DNA from: Bacteroidia bacterium
GTDB lineage: Bacteria > Bacteroidota > Bacteroidia > J057
Assembly (NCBI GenBank): GCA_030430575.1
Contig: JAUIKF010000011.1
Span: 1-64,000 of the forward strand
Reading direction: 5' to 3'
DNA length: 64,000 bases
Positions 6,935 to 15,889 of the stretch are shown here, one piece after another. The notes below the pieces were generated by a model that saw only the letters and a list, made by a program, of their open reading frames with translations, ran no database searches and was not told the origin of the DNA. The position numbers and the translations under genes are program-made. Within the stretch, counting starts at the first letter, position 1, and every line of letters starts with the position of its first letter.

Positions 6935-8479
6935 ATGAAAACTAACAAGGCAATCCTGATCATCATGGATGGATGGGGCATAGCAGAAGATCCTACTGTG
7001 AGTGCCATTCAAGCCGCACATACACCATACTATGATCGTGCCATTTCTGCATTTCCGAATATACGATTGCAGGCATCAGGCAATTTTGTCGGGCTACCTG
7101 AAGGCCAAATGGGCAACTCCGAGGTAGGCCATATCAATATAGGCGCAGGCCGTGTCGTCTACCAGATGCTTGCCCGCATCAATAGAGACCTGTCCGATGG
7201 CACCTTCAAAGCACTATCCAAGTGGCAAGAGATAATTGCTTATTGTAAAAAGAACCATAAGCCGCTTCACCTCTTGGGCCTTCTCTCTGACGGGGGGGTG
7301 CACAGCCACCTCGATCACTTAAAGGCGATTCTCGCGCTACTGGCAGACGAAGAACTGCCTGCGGGTGTATTTGTTCATGCTTTTATGGATGGCAGGGATA
7401 CTGACCCTCAGGAAGGCATCGAGTATGTCGTAGACCTCGAAATGGCGATGGCCAAGACCACAGGCAAATTGGCGAGCCTTGTCGGACGCTATTACGCCAT
7501 GGACCGCGACAAGCGCTGGTCACGAACCAAGGTCGCTTACGACCTCCTCATCCACGGCAAAGGCACGCCTTATGCCGAAGCTACGATGGCATTGGAAGCA
7601 TCTTATGAAATGAAGGTCACCGACGAGTTTGTGAAGCCTGTCGTGTTGATGGATGAGGGGAAACCCGTCGCGACGATCCATGACGGCGATGCCGTATTGT
7701 TTTTCAACTTCCGGACGGACCGTGGCCGTCAACTCACCCAGGTGCTGACGCAGGAGGATATGCCTGCTGAAGGGATGAAGACCCTTGATCTTCATTACAC
7801 GACCCTCACCCGATATGACGACGCCTATCAAGGTGTCAAGGTCTTATTTGAAAAGGAAGAAATAGCAAATGGCATGGGAGAATACCTTGCCAAACACGGC
7901 AAACGGCAAATCCGCATTGCCGAAACGGAAAAGTATCCTCACGTCACTTTCTTTTTTAATGGAGGGAGGGAAATCCCCCTAGAAGGGGAGGAGCATTTGC
8001 TGTGTCCATCCCCTAAAGTGGCAACTTATGACTTGGAACCCACGATGAGTGCCAGAGACATCCAGGATACCATCCTGCCACGCATCGCCGACGGCGAGGT
8101 AGATTTCATCTGCCTTAACTTCGCCAATCCCGATATGGTGGGCCATACGGGGGTATTTGAAGCAGCCGTGACGGCTTGCGAGACGGTGGATGCTTGCACC
8201 CAGGCGGTGGCAGAAGCCGCCGCAAAGGCAGGCTACAAAATCCTCATCACCGCCGACCACGGCAATGCCGATCGCATGAAAAATCCCGATGGTACGCCTC
8301 ATACGGCGCATACGACGGTTCCAGTGCCCTGCATCCTGATCGACCCTGAAGGTGCTTTTACCTTCAAAGGAGAAGATGGAAAGCTCGGCGATTTGGCTCC
8401 TACGCTGTTGACTTTGATGGGGCTTCCTGTCCCAGAAGAAATGACGGGTGATGTTTTAGTAAAAAAAATTGACGAATGA
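6935..8479 (+). CDS. gpmI: 2,3-bisphosphoglycerate-independent phosphoglycerate mutase
   Basis: The 514-residue cytoplasmic enzyme interconverts 3- and 2-phosphoglycerate in glycolysis using two Mn ions and a phosphoserine. Seen: the N-terminal metal Asp in IIMDGWGIAEDP, the nucleophile Ser in PEGQMGNSEVGHINIGAGR (about residue 64), HAFMDGRDTDP, SLVGRYYAMDRDKRWSRT, FFNFRTDRGRQL, and the C-terminal metal sites NFANPDMVGHTG and ITADHGNADRM followed by PHTAHTTVPVP. Length is normal. The mRNA appears leaderless. Confidence 0.97.
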   Translation: MKTNKAILIIMDGWGIAEDPTVSAIQAAHTPYYDRAISAFPNIRLQASGNFVGLPEGQMGNSEVGHINIGAGRVVYQMLARINRDLSDGTFKALSKWQEIIAYCKKNHKPLHLLGLLSDGGVHSHLDHLKAILALLADEELPAGVFVHAFMDGRDTDPQEGIEYVVDLEMAMAKTTGKLASLVGRYYAMDRDKRWSRTKVAYDLLIHGKGTPYAEATMALEASYEMKVTDEFVKPVVLMDEGKPVATIHDGDAVLFFNFRTDRGRQLTQVLTQEDMPAEGMKTLDLHYTTLTRYDDAYQGVKVLFEKEEIANGMGEYLAKHGKRQIRIAETEKYPHVTFFFNGGREIPLEGEEHLLCPSPKVATYDLEPTMSARDIQDTILPRIADGEVDFICLNFANPDMVGHTGVFEAAVTACETVDACTQAVAEAAAKAGYKILITADHGNADRMKNPDGTPHTAHTTVPVPCILIDPEGAFTFKGEDGKLGDLAPTLLTLMGLPVPEEMTGDVLVKKIDE

Positions 8480-8579
8480 TGGAGAATAAACTCACGCCCA
8501 ACCCACTGATCTTAGCGAGACTAGGGACTATACCCATAGTCGTTCGCTTTAGGAGATATTTTCTATTCAAGGGCGTCTT

Positions 8580-8634
8580 CGCGGAAAATTTTGTAGGGTC
8601 AGGACATGTCCTGACCCTACAAAATTTATCCGCG
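8580..8634. repeat. Long perfect palindrome (MITE/REP-like)
   Basis: Bases 8586-8627 form a perfect 42-bp palindrome centred on ACATGT, flanked by CGCGGA (8580-8585) and TCCGCG (8629-8634) with one bulged A. The single-stranded form would be a 27-bp hairpin with almost no loop. It sits between gpmI and the secreted protein at 8749, in a stretch that stays open only in the frame of the next gene. Confidence 0.7.
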
Positions 8635-8684
8635 ATCTCCCGCCAAAAAGTGTTTTCAACGCTTTCGGGCGGGAGGCCCCGGAT

Positions 8685-8710
8685 ACATGCCCTGAGCGGA
8701 GCCGAAGGGG
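8685..8710 (+). repeat. CCTGAGC..CCGAAGG dispersed element
   Basis: ACATGCCCTGAGCGGAGC followed by CGAAGGGG. Related copies lie at 34333-34371, 53607-53630 and, inverted, 53822-53847. Confidence 0.5.
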
Positions 8711-8748
8711 TTTCCTCTCAAAGCATCGAAAAATTCCAGGGTGACGCT

Positions 8749-9324
8749 ATGGGCGTTAGAGTTTTTCTTCTCCTCTCACTCCTCATTTGTACTCAGCTTA
8801 CCGCTTTCAGCCAAGCTCCCCACCCAGACAGCCTTCAAAAGGCATTTGACAAACAACTGGAACTGAGTTGCCAGCACGCAGACTTTATGGCAAAGACAGT
8901 CACTGACCAGCGGGACGAAGCCATTGCCCCTCAACAGAAAGAAGTTCATGTAGAAAGGGGCGATTGCCTCCTGTCAGATGAATTGGTATATGCCCTTGAA
9001 GTATATTTTAATGAAGAAAAAACGGAAGAATTGATGGATATTCAACAGGTTGGGGATACCCTCATTGCTACCCTCAAACCTGACAAAATAGGTTCCTCTC
9101 CGCTCCGCCTACAAAAACTCGTCTTATCTCCCGACGGCAAGACGATCCGTTACCTTGAAAGCCATGTCAAGAAGGTCTATTGGCTATATGCGTCGGATGC
9201 CCATATTGCTGTGAAATTTGATGAGACAGGGCGGTATGAGTCACATTGGCTCAAGGTGACGACGAGGGTTATTTGGGTAGGGGAAAGTGTCAATGTCTTC
9301 ATCGAAGGGAGGATGACGTATTGA
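8749..9324 (+). CDS. Small exported protein of unknown function
   Basis: The product has 191 residues with a signal peptide (MGVRVFLLLSLLICTQLTAFSQ). I chose ATG 8749 because the frame upstream to 8476 runs through the palindrome and another dispersed repeat and translates to low-quality sequence. The mature part has two Cys (ELSCQHADF and VERGDCLLSDE) and a beta-rich C-terminal half (LRLQKLVLSPDGKTIRYLES, YESHWLKVTTRVIWV). I do not recognise the family. It overlaps crcB by four bases, so the two are probably translationally coupled. Confidence 0.65.
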   Translation: MGVRVFLLLSLLICTQLTAFSQAPHPDSLQKAFDKQLELSCQHADFMAKTVTDQRDEAIAPQQKEVHVERGDCLLSDELVYALEVYFNEEKTEELMDIQQVGDTLIATLKPDKIGSSPLRLQKLVLSPDGKTIRYLESHVKKVYWLYASDAHIAVKFDETGRYESHWLKVTTRVIWVGESVNVFIEGRMTY

Positions 9325-9698
9325 AGCTCTTGCTCATATTTGTAGGAGGCGGTGTGGGGAGCCTCTTGCGCTACGGCATCTCCGTCTGGCTCGCATCGCA
9401 GAGCCTGCGTTTCCCCATGGGCACCCTCGTCGCCAATGTCTTGGCTTGCCTTGTTCTGGGCACGGCCACAGCCTATTTCCTCCAGAAAACTGATATTTCT
9501 CCCGCCTATCAAGCCATGGTCCTTACCGGATTTTGTGGCGGATTCTCCACTTTCAGCACCTTTAGCCTGGAGACTTTTCGCCTCATTGAAAATGGCCACT
9601 TGATGATGGCGATGTTGTATGTCGTCCTTTCAGTTTTGCTTTGCCTGGGCGTTTTGTGGATAATTTTCAAGGTGAATTATCAGGGGTTGGGCGCGTAG
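9321..9698 (+). CDS. crcB: Fluoride channel CrcB/Fluc
   Basis: This is a 125-residue inner-membrane protein with four hydrophobic helices. Seen: FVGGGVGSLLRYGISVWL, the conserved FPMGTLVANVLACLVLG, and the signature GFCGGFSTFSTFSLETF with the Phe residues and Na-binding turn of dual-topology fluoride channels. The TTG start at 9321 overlaps the upstream stop (TTGA), giving the normal family length. The longer frame from 9246 would add an unrelated N terminus. No fluoride riboswitch is visible. Confidence 0.92.
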   Translation: MKLLLIFVGGGVGSLLRYGISVWLASQSLRFPMGTLVANVLACLVLGTATAYFLQKTDISPAYQAMVLTGFCGGFSTFSTFSLETFRLIENGHLMMAMLYVVLSVLLCLGVLWIIFKVNYQGLGA

Positions 9699-9710
9699 CT
9701 TGGACACGAA

Positions 9711-9730
9711 ACAGATTTTCTTCAATCTGT
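9711..9730. repeat. CAGATTTTCTTCAATCTG hairpin, copy 1
   Basis: ACAGATT and AATCTGT enclose TTTTCTTC just after the crcB stop. The same hairpin plus its flank (TA..T.TTCAGCC) occurs at 52841-52875. Confidence 0.5.
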
Positions 9731-9860
9731 TAGATATTCAGCCGCAACCACCTGGCAATCAAACTATAATCTCCTACTTTAATTTTAATTTCCATTTTGA
9801 CTTTAATTCCACTTTTTCGTACCTTCAATTCCACCTTTCACTAAAAACACACATATTAGT

Positions 9861-10811
9861 ATGAAAAAAATCCTTAAAATCGTTGGTTTTATCCTGGGCG
9901 GCATATTGTTGCTTGTCCTCTGTGGAGCTGCTTATGTAAACATAAAGGGGATCCCCACTTACGAGCAGCCCAAGGTCAATTTGCAAGTAGAATCGTCCCC
10001 TGAGCAAGTCGCTCGTGGAAAAAAGATCGCAGGCATGCTCTGTTTTGCCTGTCATTTGTCAAATGATGAACAAAAGCTCTCAGGTAAGCAAATGACGGAC
10101 GCGCCCCCTGAATTTGGGACCATTTACTCATCGAATATCACCCAAGACCCCGTTCATGGCATCGGGAAATACACCGATGGAGAGATCTATGCGCTCCTAC
10201 GTACAGGCATCAAACCCAACGGGGACTATATGCCCCCCTATATGCCTAAGCTACTCAATATGTCAGATAATGACATGCATGCCGTGATTGCATTCCTCAA
10301 GTCCAATGACCCTTGGATTCAGCCTTCACAGGTGGTCATGCCCAAAACAGAACCCTCCTTTCTCGTCAAGTTTCTATCAAATATTGGTGCGTTTGCCCCG
10401 TATCCCTTGCCCGAAAAGGAAGTCGTAGCACCTGACACCGCAGATGCCGTGGCATATGGCAAATACCTCGTCAATGGCTTGATGGATTGTTATACCTGCC
10501 ATTCGGCGGATTTCACTAAACTCGATTTCGCCAATCCCAATAACTCATTTGGCTATTTGGGGGGAGGAAATACGATGTACGACATGGAAGGCAATCCTAT
10601 CAAAACGCGCAATATCACTCCACATAAGGAGACAGGAATTGGTAATTGGACGCGTGAGCAGTTTTTGCAATCTGTCAAATGGGGTAAAAACCCTGATGGA
10701 AGCAACAACCGCTACCCCATGTTGCCTATGTCTCAATTGGCGGACTGGGAAGTGAATGCGATATATGATTATCTGATGACGGTGCCTGCGATTGAGAATA
10801 AAGTGGAGTAA
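9861..10811 (+). CDS. Membrane-anchored diheme cytochrome c
   Basis: The 316-residue protein has an N-terminal membrane anchor (about 5-28) and two class I cytochrome c domains facing the periplasm. Heme motifs are CFACH (about residue 61) and CYTCH (about 213). Candidate Met ligands are in MPPYMPKLLNMSDNDMHAV and YPMLPMSQLADWEVNAI, each followed by the final helix (AVIAFLKSNDP, NAIYDYLMTVPA). Such proteins shuttle electrons to oxidases or serve dehydrogenases. No partner is adjacent. Confidence 0.9.
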   Translation: MKKILKIVGFILGGILLLVLCGAAYVNIKGIPTYEQPKVNLQVESSPEQVARGKKIAGMLCFACHLSNDEQKLSGKQMTDAPPEFGTIYSSNITQDPVHGIGKYTDGEIYALLRTGIKPNGDYMPPYMPKLLNMSDNDMHAVIAFLKSNDPWIQPSQVVMPKTEPSFLVKFLSNIGAFAPYPLPEKEVVAPDTADAVAYGKYLVNGLMDCYTCHSADFTKLDFANPNNSFGYLGGGNTMYDMEGNPIKTRNITPHKETGIGNWTREQFLQSVKWGKNPDGSNNRYPMLPMSQLADWEVNAIYDYLMTVPAIENKVE

Positions 10812-10940
10812 GAAAGTTCAAACGTTCAGATGCTTCGCTGTTCAATTAGTTCAAAGGAGCTATTAACTTTTTATCTATTGCTATGAGACTTCAATCCATT
10901 GCAAGCGGGCAAAACGCTTGAACAGCAAAGCGATTGACCT

Positions 10941-10997
10941 TTTGAACTCTTGAACGCTAATACGTACCTTTAGCCTCTGAAAAAGGCACGTATTAGC
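10941..10997 (+). promoter_or_regulatory. mfd promoter inside a 10-bp inverted repeat
   Basis: TTTG (10941-10944) and TACCTTTA (10965-10972) are 20 bases apart, a good Bacteroidota promoter. GCTAATACGT (10956-10965) and ACGTATTAGC (10988-10997) are perfect inverted arms that flank the -7 box and the expected start site and end two bases before the mfd ATG at 11000. Inner CCTTT/AAAGG bases extend the match. It could be an operator, or a DNA cruciform. Confidence 0.55.
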
Positions 10998-10999
10998 CC

Positions 11000-13900
11000 A
11001 TGAAACTCTCAGACATCCTCAAAGCCTACCAACAACATGCAGACATCCAACTGTTTGCAACAGAACTTCGCAAGACCAAAAGTGATAAGTATCACCTGAA
11101 AGGCCTGGCTGGAAGCCAGTCTTCCTTCCTGATTGCGGCCCTTTGGCGGCTGGTTCACCGCAATGTCGTCATTGTCCTCAATGACAAGGAAGAAGCACTG
11201 TACTACCACAATGACCTCCAACAACTCCTTCCCAAAAAGGAGATTTTCTTTTTTCCTGCTTCTTATAAACGTCCTTATCAGATCGAGGAAGTGGACAATG
11301 CCAATGTCCTCCAACGGGCGGAGTTGCTCAATGAACTGAACCATACACGTACAGGACGGCAGGTCATCGTGACCTTTGCTGAGGCACTGAATGAGAAAGT
11401 GGTGAATAAGCAATCTTTGGTGGCCAATACTTTTGACCTGAAGAAAGGAGAAGAAATCCAGTTGGATGATATTGTGGAAATTTTGGAGGAATATGGCTTT
11501 GAGCGGGAAGACTTTGCCTATGAACCAGGCCAATACGCGGTACGTGGGGGCATTTTGGATGTCTTTTCCTTTGCCCATGAATTGCCTTATCGAATTGAAC
11601 TGTTTGGAGATGAAATCGAAAAAATAAAGACGTTTGAGCCTGCCAACCAGATAACGGTAGACGAACTGGATCGCATTTCGCTCATCCCCAATGTCCAGCG
11701 CAGCTTGATGATGGAGACCAAGGTCTCTTTTCTCGAATACATCTCGCCTACCAGCCTTATTTTTACCAAAAGCATCGAATTTATTCGTGCTGACCTGGAT
11801 CGCCTCTTTGTCAAAGCAGAGCACCATTTCTCCGAATTAATCAAAAAATCCAAAGGCGCCGCCACCAGCCTAGAACCTTCAGATCTCTACTTCTCAGGAG
11901 ATGCATTTATTGAGCAAATCAAAACCTTTCCCGTCGTAGAAGTCGCCAATACGGCCTACTATACACGTCACGAAAAGGTCATCCAGTGGAAGGGCTCAGC
12001 CCAGCCTACTTTCAAGAAAGAATTCAGCTTACTAGCAAAGCATTTTCAAGATAATGACAACATTGCTTTCACCAATTTTGTCCTCTCCACCAGCCCTAAG
12101 CAGCTCCAGCGGTTATCCGAAATTTTTGAAGAAATAGCCCCAGACACGCCGTTTGAAGGCATAGTGGGCGACATACATGAGGGCTTTCTCGATCCGCAAT
12201 TGCGCATTGCCTGCTATACCGATCACCAGATCTTCCAGCGCTATCACCGCTATAAGTCGCGTGCCCAAAAGCAACGCAGCCAGGCCATCACGCTCAAGGA
12301 ACTGAAGGCGCTAAAACCAGGCGATTTTGTGACGCATATCACCCATGGGATTGGCAAGTTTGCCGGACTGCACACGATTCAGGTAGGGGAATTCCTTCAG
12401 GAGGTAGTTAAAATCATTTACAAAGATGGAGATGCGATTTTTGTTAATGTAAATGCCCTCCACAAAGTCGCCAAATACGCGGGTAAAGAAAGTTCTGAGC
12501 CTTCCCTCTCCAAGCTAGGCACCCAGGCTTGGGTGCGTTCCAAGGCCAAGGCCAAGAAGCGCATCAAAGAGCTCGCTTTTGATCTGGTGGACCTCTACGC
12601 AAAGCGCAAAGCTAAAATCGGCCATGGATTTGCTGCCGATGACTATTTGCAGCGCGAATTGGAAGCGTCCTTCATGTATGAAGACACGCCTGACCAGCTC
12701 AAGACAACTGAGGAAGTGAAGACGGACATGGAAAAAGCCTACCCCATGGACCGTCTGGTCTGTGGAGACGTAGGCTTTGGGAAAACGGAGATTGCGATTC
12801 GAGCGGCATTTAAGTGTGCGGTTAACGGTAAACAAACGGCCATGCTCGTGCCTACCACCATTTTGGCGCTTCAGCATTATAAAACTTTTAAAGAACGGTT
12901 AGGAGACTTTCCTGTGACGGTGGATTATGTGAATCGCTTCAAAAGCGCTAAGGAGATTCGGGAAACCTTGAAGAAAGTTGAGGAGGGAAAAATTGATATT
13001 TTGATTGGCACCCACAGACTCGTCTCTAAAGATGTGAAATTCAAGGATTTGGGCTTGATGATTATTGATGAGGAACAAAAATTTGGGGTAAATGTGAAGG
13101 ATAAATTGAAGCTGCTCAAGACGGAAGTAGACACCCTCACCCTCACGGCTACGCCGATTCCGCGCACCTTGCAGTTCTCCCTGCTCAATATTCGTGACCT
13201 CTCGGTCATCCAGACCCCGCCTCCCAATCGCCAGCCGATTGAGACCATCAAGACTTCTGGATTTCATCCAGAAACGGTGCGGGACGCCATCGCTTATGAA
13301 CTGAAGCGGGGTGGCCAGGTCTATTTCATCCACCCACGCGTCCAAGACATAGAAGAAGTCGCTTCTTCCATCAAGAACCTTGTACCAGATGCCCGCATCC
13401 TCGTGGCTCACGGCCAGATGACCGGTGCCAAGCTCGAAAAAGTCATGGCTGACTTTATCGAGCAGGCAGCAGATGTGCTGGTCGCGACTAAAATCGTCGA
13501 ATCGGGCCTCGACATCCCCAATGCCAATACCATCATCATCAACCAAGCCAATAAATACGGCTTGTCCGAATTGCACCAGATGCGGGGTCGCGTAGGCCGC
13601 TCCAACCGCAAAGCGTTTTGCTACCTGCTGGCGCCGCCAGAGATTTCCTTGACCGAGGATGCACGTAAGCGCTTGCAGGCCATGGAAGAATTTACGGATT
13701 TGGGCAGTGGATTCCACATTGCGCTAAGAGACCTCGATATACGAGGGGCTGGCGATCTGCTAGGACCCGACCAGAGCGGGTTTGTAGCTGAAATCGGCTA
13801 CGACGTCTACCATAAGATCCTCAATGAAGCGATCCGCGAATTGAAGGAGGAGCACTTTGGGGAGCTATTTGCGAAGGAAATCAGGCAAAGGGAAGCGATC

Positions 13901-14401
13901 ATTGTGGAAGACTGCCAGATCGATATGGACCTCGATATCCGAATTCCACAGGCTTATATCCCCAGCACTTCCGAGCGCCTCAATTTTTACCGAAAAATCG
14001 CGCATACCGAACAAGAGCCTGAACGCATTCAGATCGAGCGAGAGTTGATGGACCGCTTTGGGCCTGTGCCTAGCGCGGTTTTCAACCTCTTGGACGCTTC
14101 GCGCATCCGTCACTTGGCCATCCGTATCGGATTGGAAAAAATTGCCCTCAGGCAGGAGCAACTCCGCTTCTACTTCGTCTCCAATAAGCAATCCATTTTC
14201 TACGAATCTCCCCAATTCCAACGCCTCATCCAATTCCTCCAACTCTATAGTGCCCGGGTCGCCATGAAGCAATCCGACAAGTACTTGTCCATGAAGTGGA
14301 ATGACGAAGTTAAGAGCGTGAAACGCGTGTTGGAACGGGTTCAGGAGTTACATGATTTCATGTTTGAGGAGGAGAAGGAGAAAATGGAGAATGGAGAATG
14401 A
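11000..14401 (+). CDS. mfd: Transcription-repair coupling factor
   Basis: The 1133-residue ATPase removes stalled RNA polymerase at DNA lesions and recruits UvrA. Domains in order: UvrB-like N-terminal region (with FLIAALWRLVHRNVVIVLND and YEPGQYAVRGGILDVFSFAHE), RNA-polymerase-interaction domain (LKPGDFVTHITHGIGKFAG), translocase with Walker A GDVGFGKTEIAIRAAFK, Walker B IIDEEQKFGV, TATPIPRTLQ and QMRGRVGRSNRKAFCYLL, then the C-terminal TRCF domain (about 980-1080). Length is normal. The last codons run into a purine-rich GAGAATGGAGAATG tract. Confidence 0.97.
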   Translation: MKLSDILKAYQQHADIQLFATELRKTKSDKYHLKGLAGSQSSFLIAALWRLVHRNVVIVLNDKEEALYYHNDLQQLLPKKEIFFFPASYKRPYQIEEVDNANVLQRAELLNELNHTRTGRQVIVTFAEALNEKVVNKQSLVANTFDLKKGEEIQLDDIVEILEEYGFEREDFAYEPGQYAVRGGILDVFSFAHELPYRIELFGDEIEKIKTFEPANQITVDELDRISLIPNVQRSLMMETKVSFLEYISPTSLIFTKSIEFIRADLDRLFVKAEHHFSELIKKSKGAATSLEPSDLYFSGDAFIEQIKTFPVVEVANTAYYTRHEKVIQWKGSAQPTFKKEFSLLAKHFQDNDNIAFTNFVLSTSPKQLQRLSEIFEEIAPDTPFEGIVGDIHEGFLDPQLRIACYTDHQIFQRYHRYKSRAQKQRSQAITLKELKALKPGDFVTHITHGIGKFAGLHTIQVGEFLQEVVKIIYKDGDAIFVNVNALHKVAKYAGKESSEPSLSKLGTQAWVRSKAKAKKRIKELAFDLVDLYAKRKAKIGHGFAADDYLQRELEASFMYEDTPDQLKTTEEVKTDMEKAYPMDRLVCGDVGFGKTEIAIRAAFKCAVNGKQTAMLVPTTILALQHYKTFKERLGDFPVTVDYVNRFKSAKEIRETLKKVEEGKIDILIGTHRLVSKDVKFKDLGLMIIDEEQKFGVNVKDKLKLLKTEVDTLTLTATPIPRTLQFSLLNIRDLSVIQTPPPNRQPIETIKTSGFHPETVRDAIAYELKRGGQVYFIHPRVQDIEEVASSIKNLVPDARILVAHGQMTGAKLEKVMADFIEQAADVLVATKIVESGLDIPNANTIIINQANKYGLSELHQMRGRVGRSNRKAFCYLLAPPEISLTEDARKRLQAMEEFTDLGSGFHIALRDLDIRGAGDLLGPDQSGFVAEIGYDVYHKILNEAIRELKEEHFGELFAKEIRQREAIIVEDCQIDMDLDIRIPQAYIPSTSERLNFYRKIAHTEQEPERIQIERELMDRFGPVPSAVFNLLDASRIRHLAIRIGLEKIALRQEQLRFYFVSNKQSIFYESPQFQRLIQFLQLYSARVAMKQSDKYLSMKWNDEVKSVKRVLERVQELHDFMFEEEKEKMENGE

Positions 14402-14421
14402 AAAATGGAAATTGAAGGATT

Positions 14422-15879
14422 TTGAACCAAATAAGGCATATAAGTTCATATAAGGATTCTTTTGGATCTAGCCTTTCTTCAAAGCATAAAATCATTCTGA
14501 TAGGCTTTGGACACCTAATATTTGGGATTTTGTTTGTGTGGGCTGCGCTATATTTTGAGGCGCGGGCGATCGCTTATGACAGTTCTTGGCGCAACCTAGA
14601 ACTCATTCAGACAGGCGCAGCAAAAATCTCTCACAGCCGCTATTTGCTCATCGCCATTCAATGGCTTCCTTTACTCGTCCTCAAATTGGGAGGCTCTCTT
14701 AAAGCTATATTATTGGCCCATTCCATCTCTTGGGTGCTGTTTTCTTATGCCGTCTATGTCGTACTCATACATGTGATGAAAGAATTGGGCGGCGGCATTT
14801 TGTTGATCCTCTCACTGGTATTAGCAACTGGTTCGACATTTTTCTACATGGCTGCTGAGCTTCCCCATTCACTGACAGTTTTTGCCCTATTTGTAGGATG
14901 CCTCAATAAACTAAATAGAAATTTGACGGAAAAGCGGAAAATTTTCTGGTTCATTGCCTGTTGCTTACTAGTCATCATCGCCTCCTATGGGCAATTGTTG
15001 ATAGGCATCGTCTTTTTATGGTTTTTGGGATTTGAGTATGTCCAAAAAAAGCAATGGAGAGATCCCATATTATTAGGGTTGATAGGCTTTGTCATCGCAT
15101 GGATTGGTTTTCGTTTCTTCACCATTTCTGCCAATTCTTATACTTCATCCAGAATCACAGACATTGCTGCATTTTCTTTTACCGACATGTTTTCCATTGA
15201 TTCAATTTATTTTGGGGGCTGGTTAATAAAGGTAAAAAAAGGTCTTTGGGTGAGTTTGTTGATTGCGGGAATATTGGTTGCCAATTATGTCAGGAGGAGG
15301 CACTATTTACTTGGGCTATTTGTAGGGGCAAGTCTTCTAGGATATGTAATCGTAGGGATAATCTTATCAGGGCAAGGAATTTTGGCTTCGGATCATTATT
15401 TGATGATCTGGGGCGGGATGATTAGTTGGCCTTTCCTATTGACAATAGGAAAGATCAGAAAACAGACAATCGCTGTCGCCACCATTGCGCTTGTCATCCT
15501 TATTGGTACTCATTACCTCCATCAGAAGCGAAGTCATTTTGTCAAACACTTTTCCTATATCAGTCAATTGTTAGTAGAATTTGAGCAGCAACAATCTCCG
15601 AAAACCCTTATTTTATCCAAAGACCTGGACTATAACTATATCTGGACGCCAGGCTATTTAGGCCCTGAAAGCCTCCTTATTAGTGCTTTGGAGGATCCTA
15701 AGGAAAGTGCAACCATTTTTGCGGCAGATGATTTGGAGAAATTTCAAACCGCCCTGACAGACAGTAGCTTGTGGTTAGGGCCCAGTTTTGCGCCATTTTC
15801 TTATCAGTCGACAGCACTCAAAAATATGTATTTTCAACTACCTGAGAGAATCTACCTAAAATTAACTCCACATAGATAA
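14422..15879 (+). CDS. Polytopic membrane protein, unknown function
   Basis: The product is up to 485 residues with about ten hydrophobic helices between residues 25 and 375 (for example HKIILIGFGHLIFGILFVWA, HSISWVLFSYAVYVVLIHVM) and a soluble C-terminal part of about 100 residues. The layout recalls GT-C type glycosyltransferase-like proteins, but I see no clear catalytic motif. The only start is TTG at 14422, and its first dozen codons lie in a dispersed repeat (14427-14455), so the true N terminus may be slightly shorter. The phosphoesterase gene follows after 10 bases. Confidence 0.65.
   Translation: MNQIRHISSYKDSFGSSLSSKHKIILIGFGHLIFGILFVWAALYFEARAIAYDSSWRNLELIQTGAAKISHSRYLLIAIQWLPLLVLKLGGSLKAILLAHSISWVLFSYAVYVVLIHVMKELGGGILLILSLVLATGSTFFYMAAELPHSLTVFALFVGCLNKLNRNLTEKRKIFWFIACCLLVIIASYGQLLIGIVFLWFLGFEYVQKKQWRDPILLGLIGFVIAWIGFRFFTISANSYTSSRITDIAAFSFTDMFSIDSIYFGGWLIKVKKGLWVSLLIAGILVANYVRRRHYLLGLFVGASLLGYVIVGIILSGQGILASDHYLMIWGGMISWPFLLTIGKIRKQTIAVATIALVILIGTHYLHQKRSHFVKHFSYISQLLVEFEQQQSPKTLILSKDLDYNYIWTPGYLGPESLLISALEDPKESATIFAADDLEKFQTALTDSSLWLGPSFAPFSYQSTALKNMYFQLPERIYLKLTPHR
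14427..14455 (+). repeat. CCAAATAAGGCATATAAG repeat copy
   Basis: Almost identical to the minus-strand reading of 3220-3247 (differences at about three positions). It overlaps the predicted first codons of the membrane protein. Confidence 0.5.
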
Positions 15880-15889
15880 GTCCTCAAAT

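Noticed and set aside
9246-9360. Fluoride riboswitch for crcB
   Set aside because: No aptamer seen before crcB; the gene starts inside the stop of the upstream gene.
11009-11827. 272-codon minus-strand frame inside mfd
   Set aside because: Antisense shadow of a conserved gene; no homology-like motifs.
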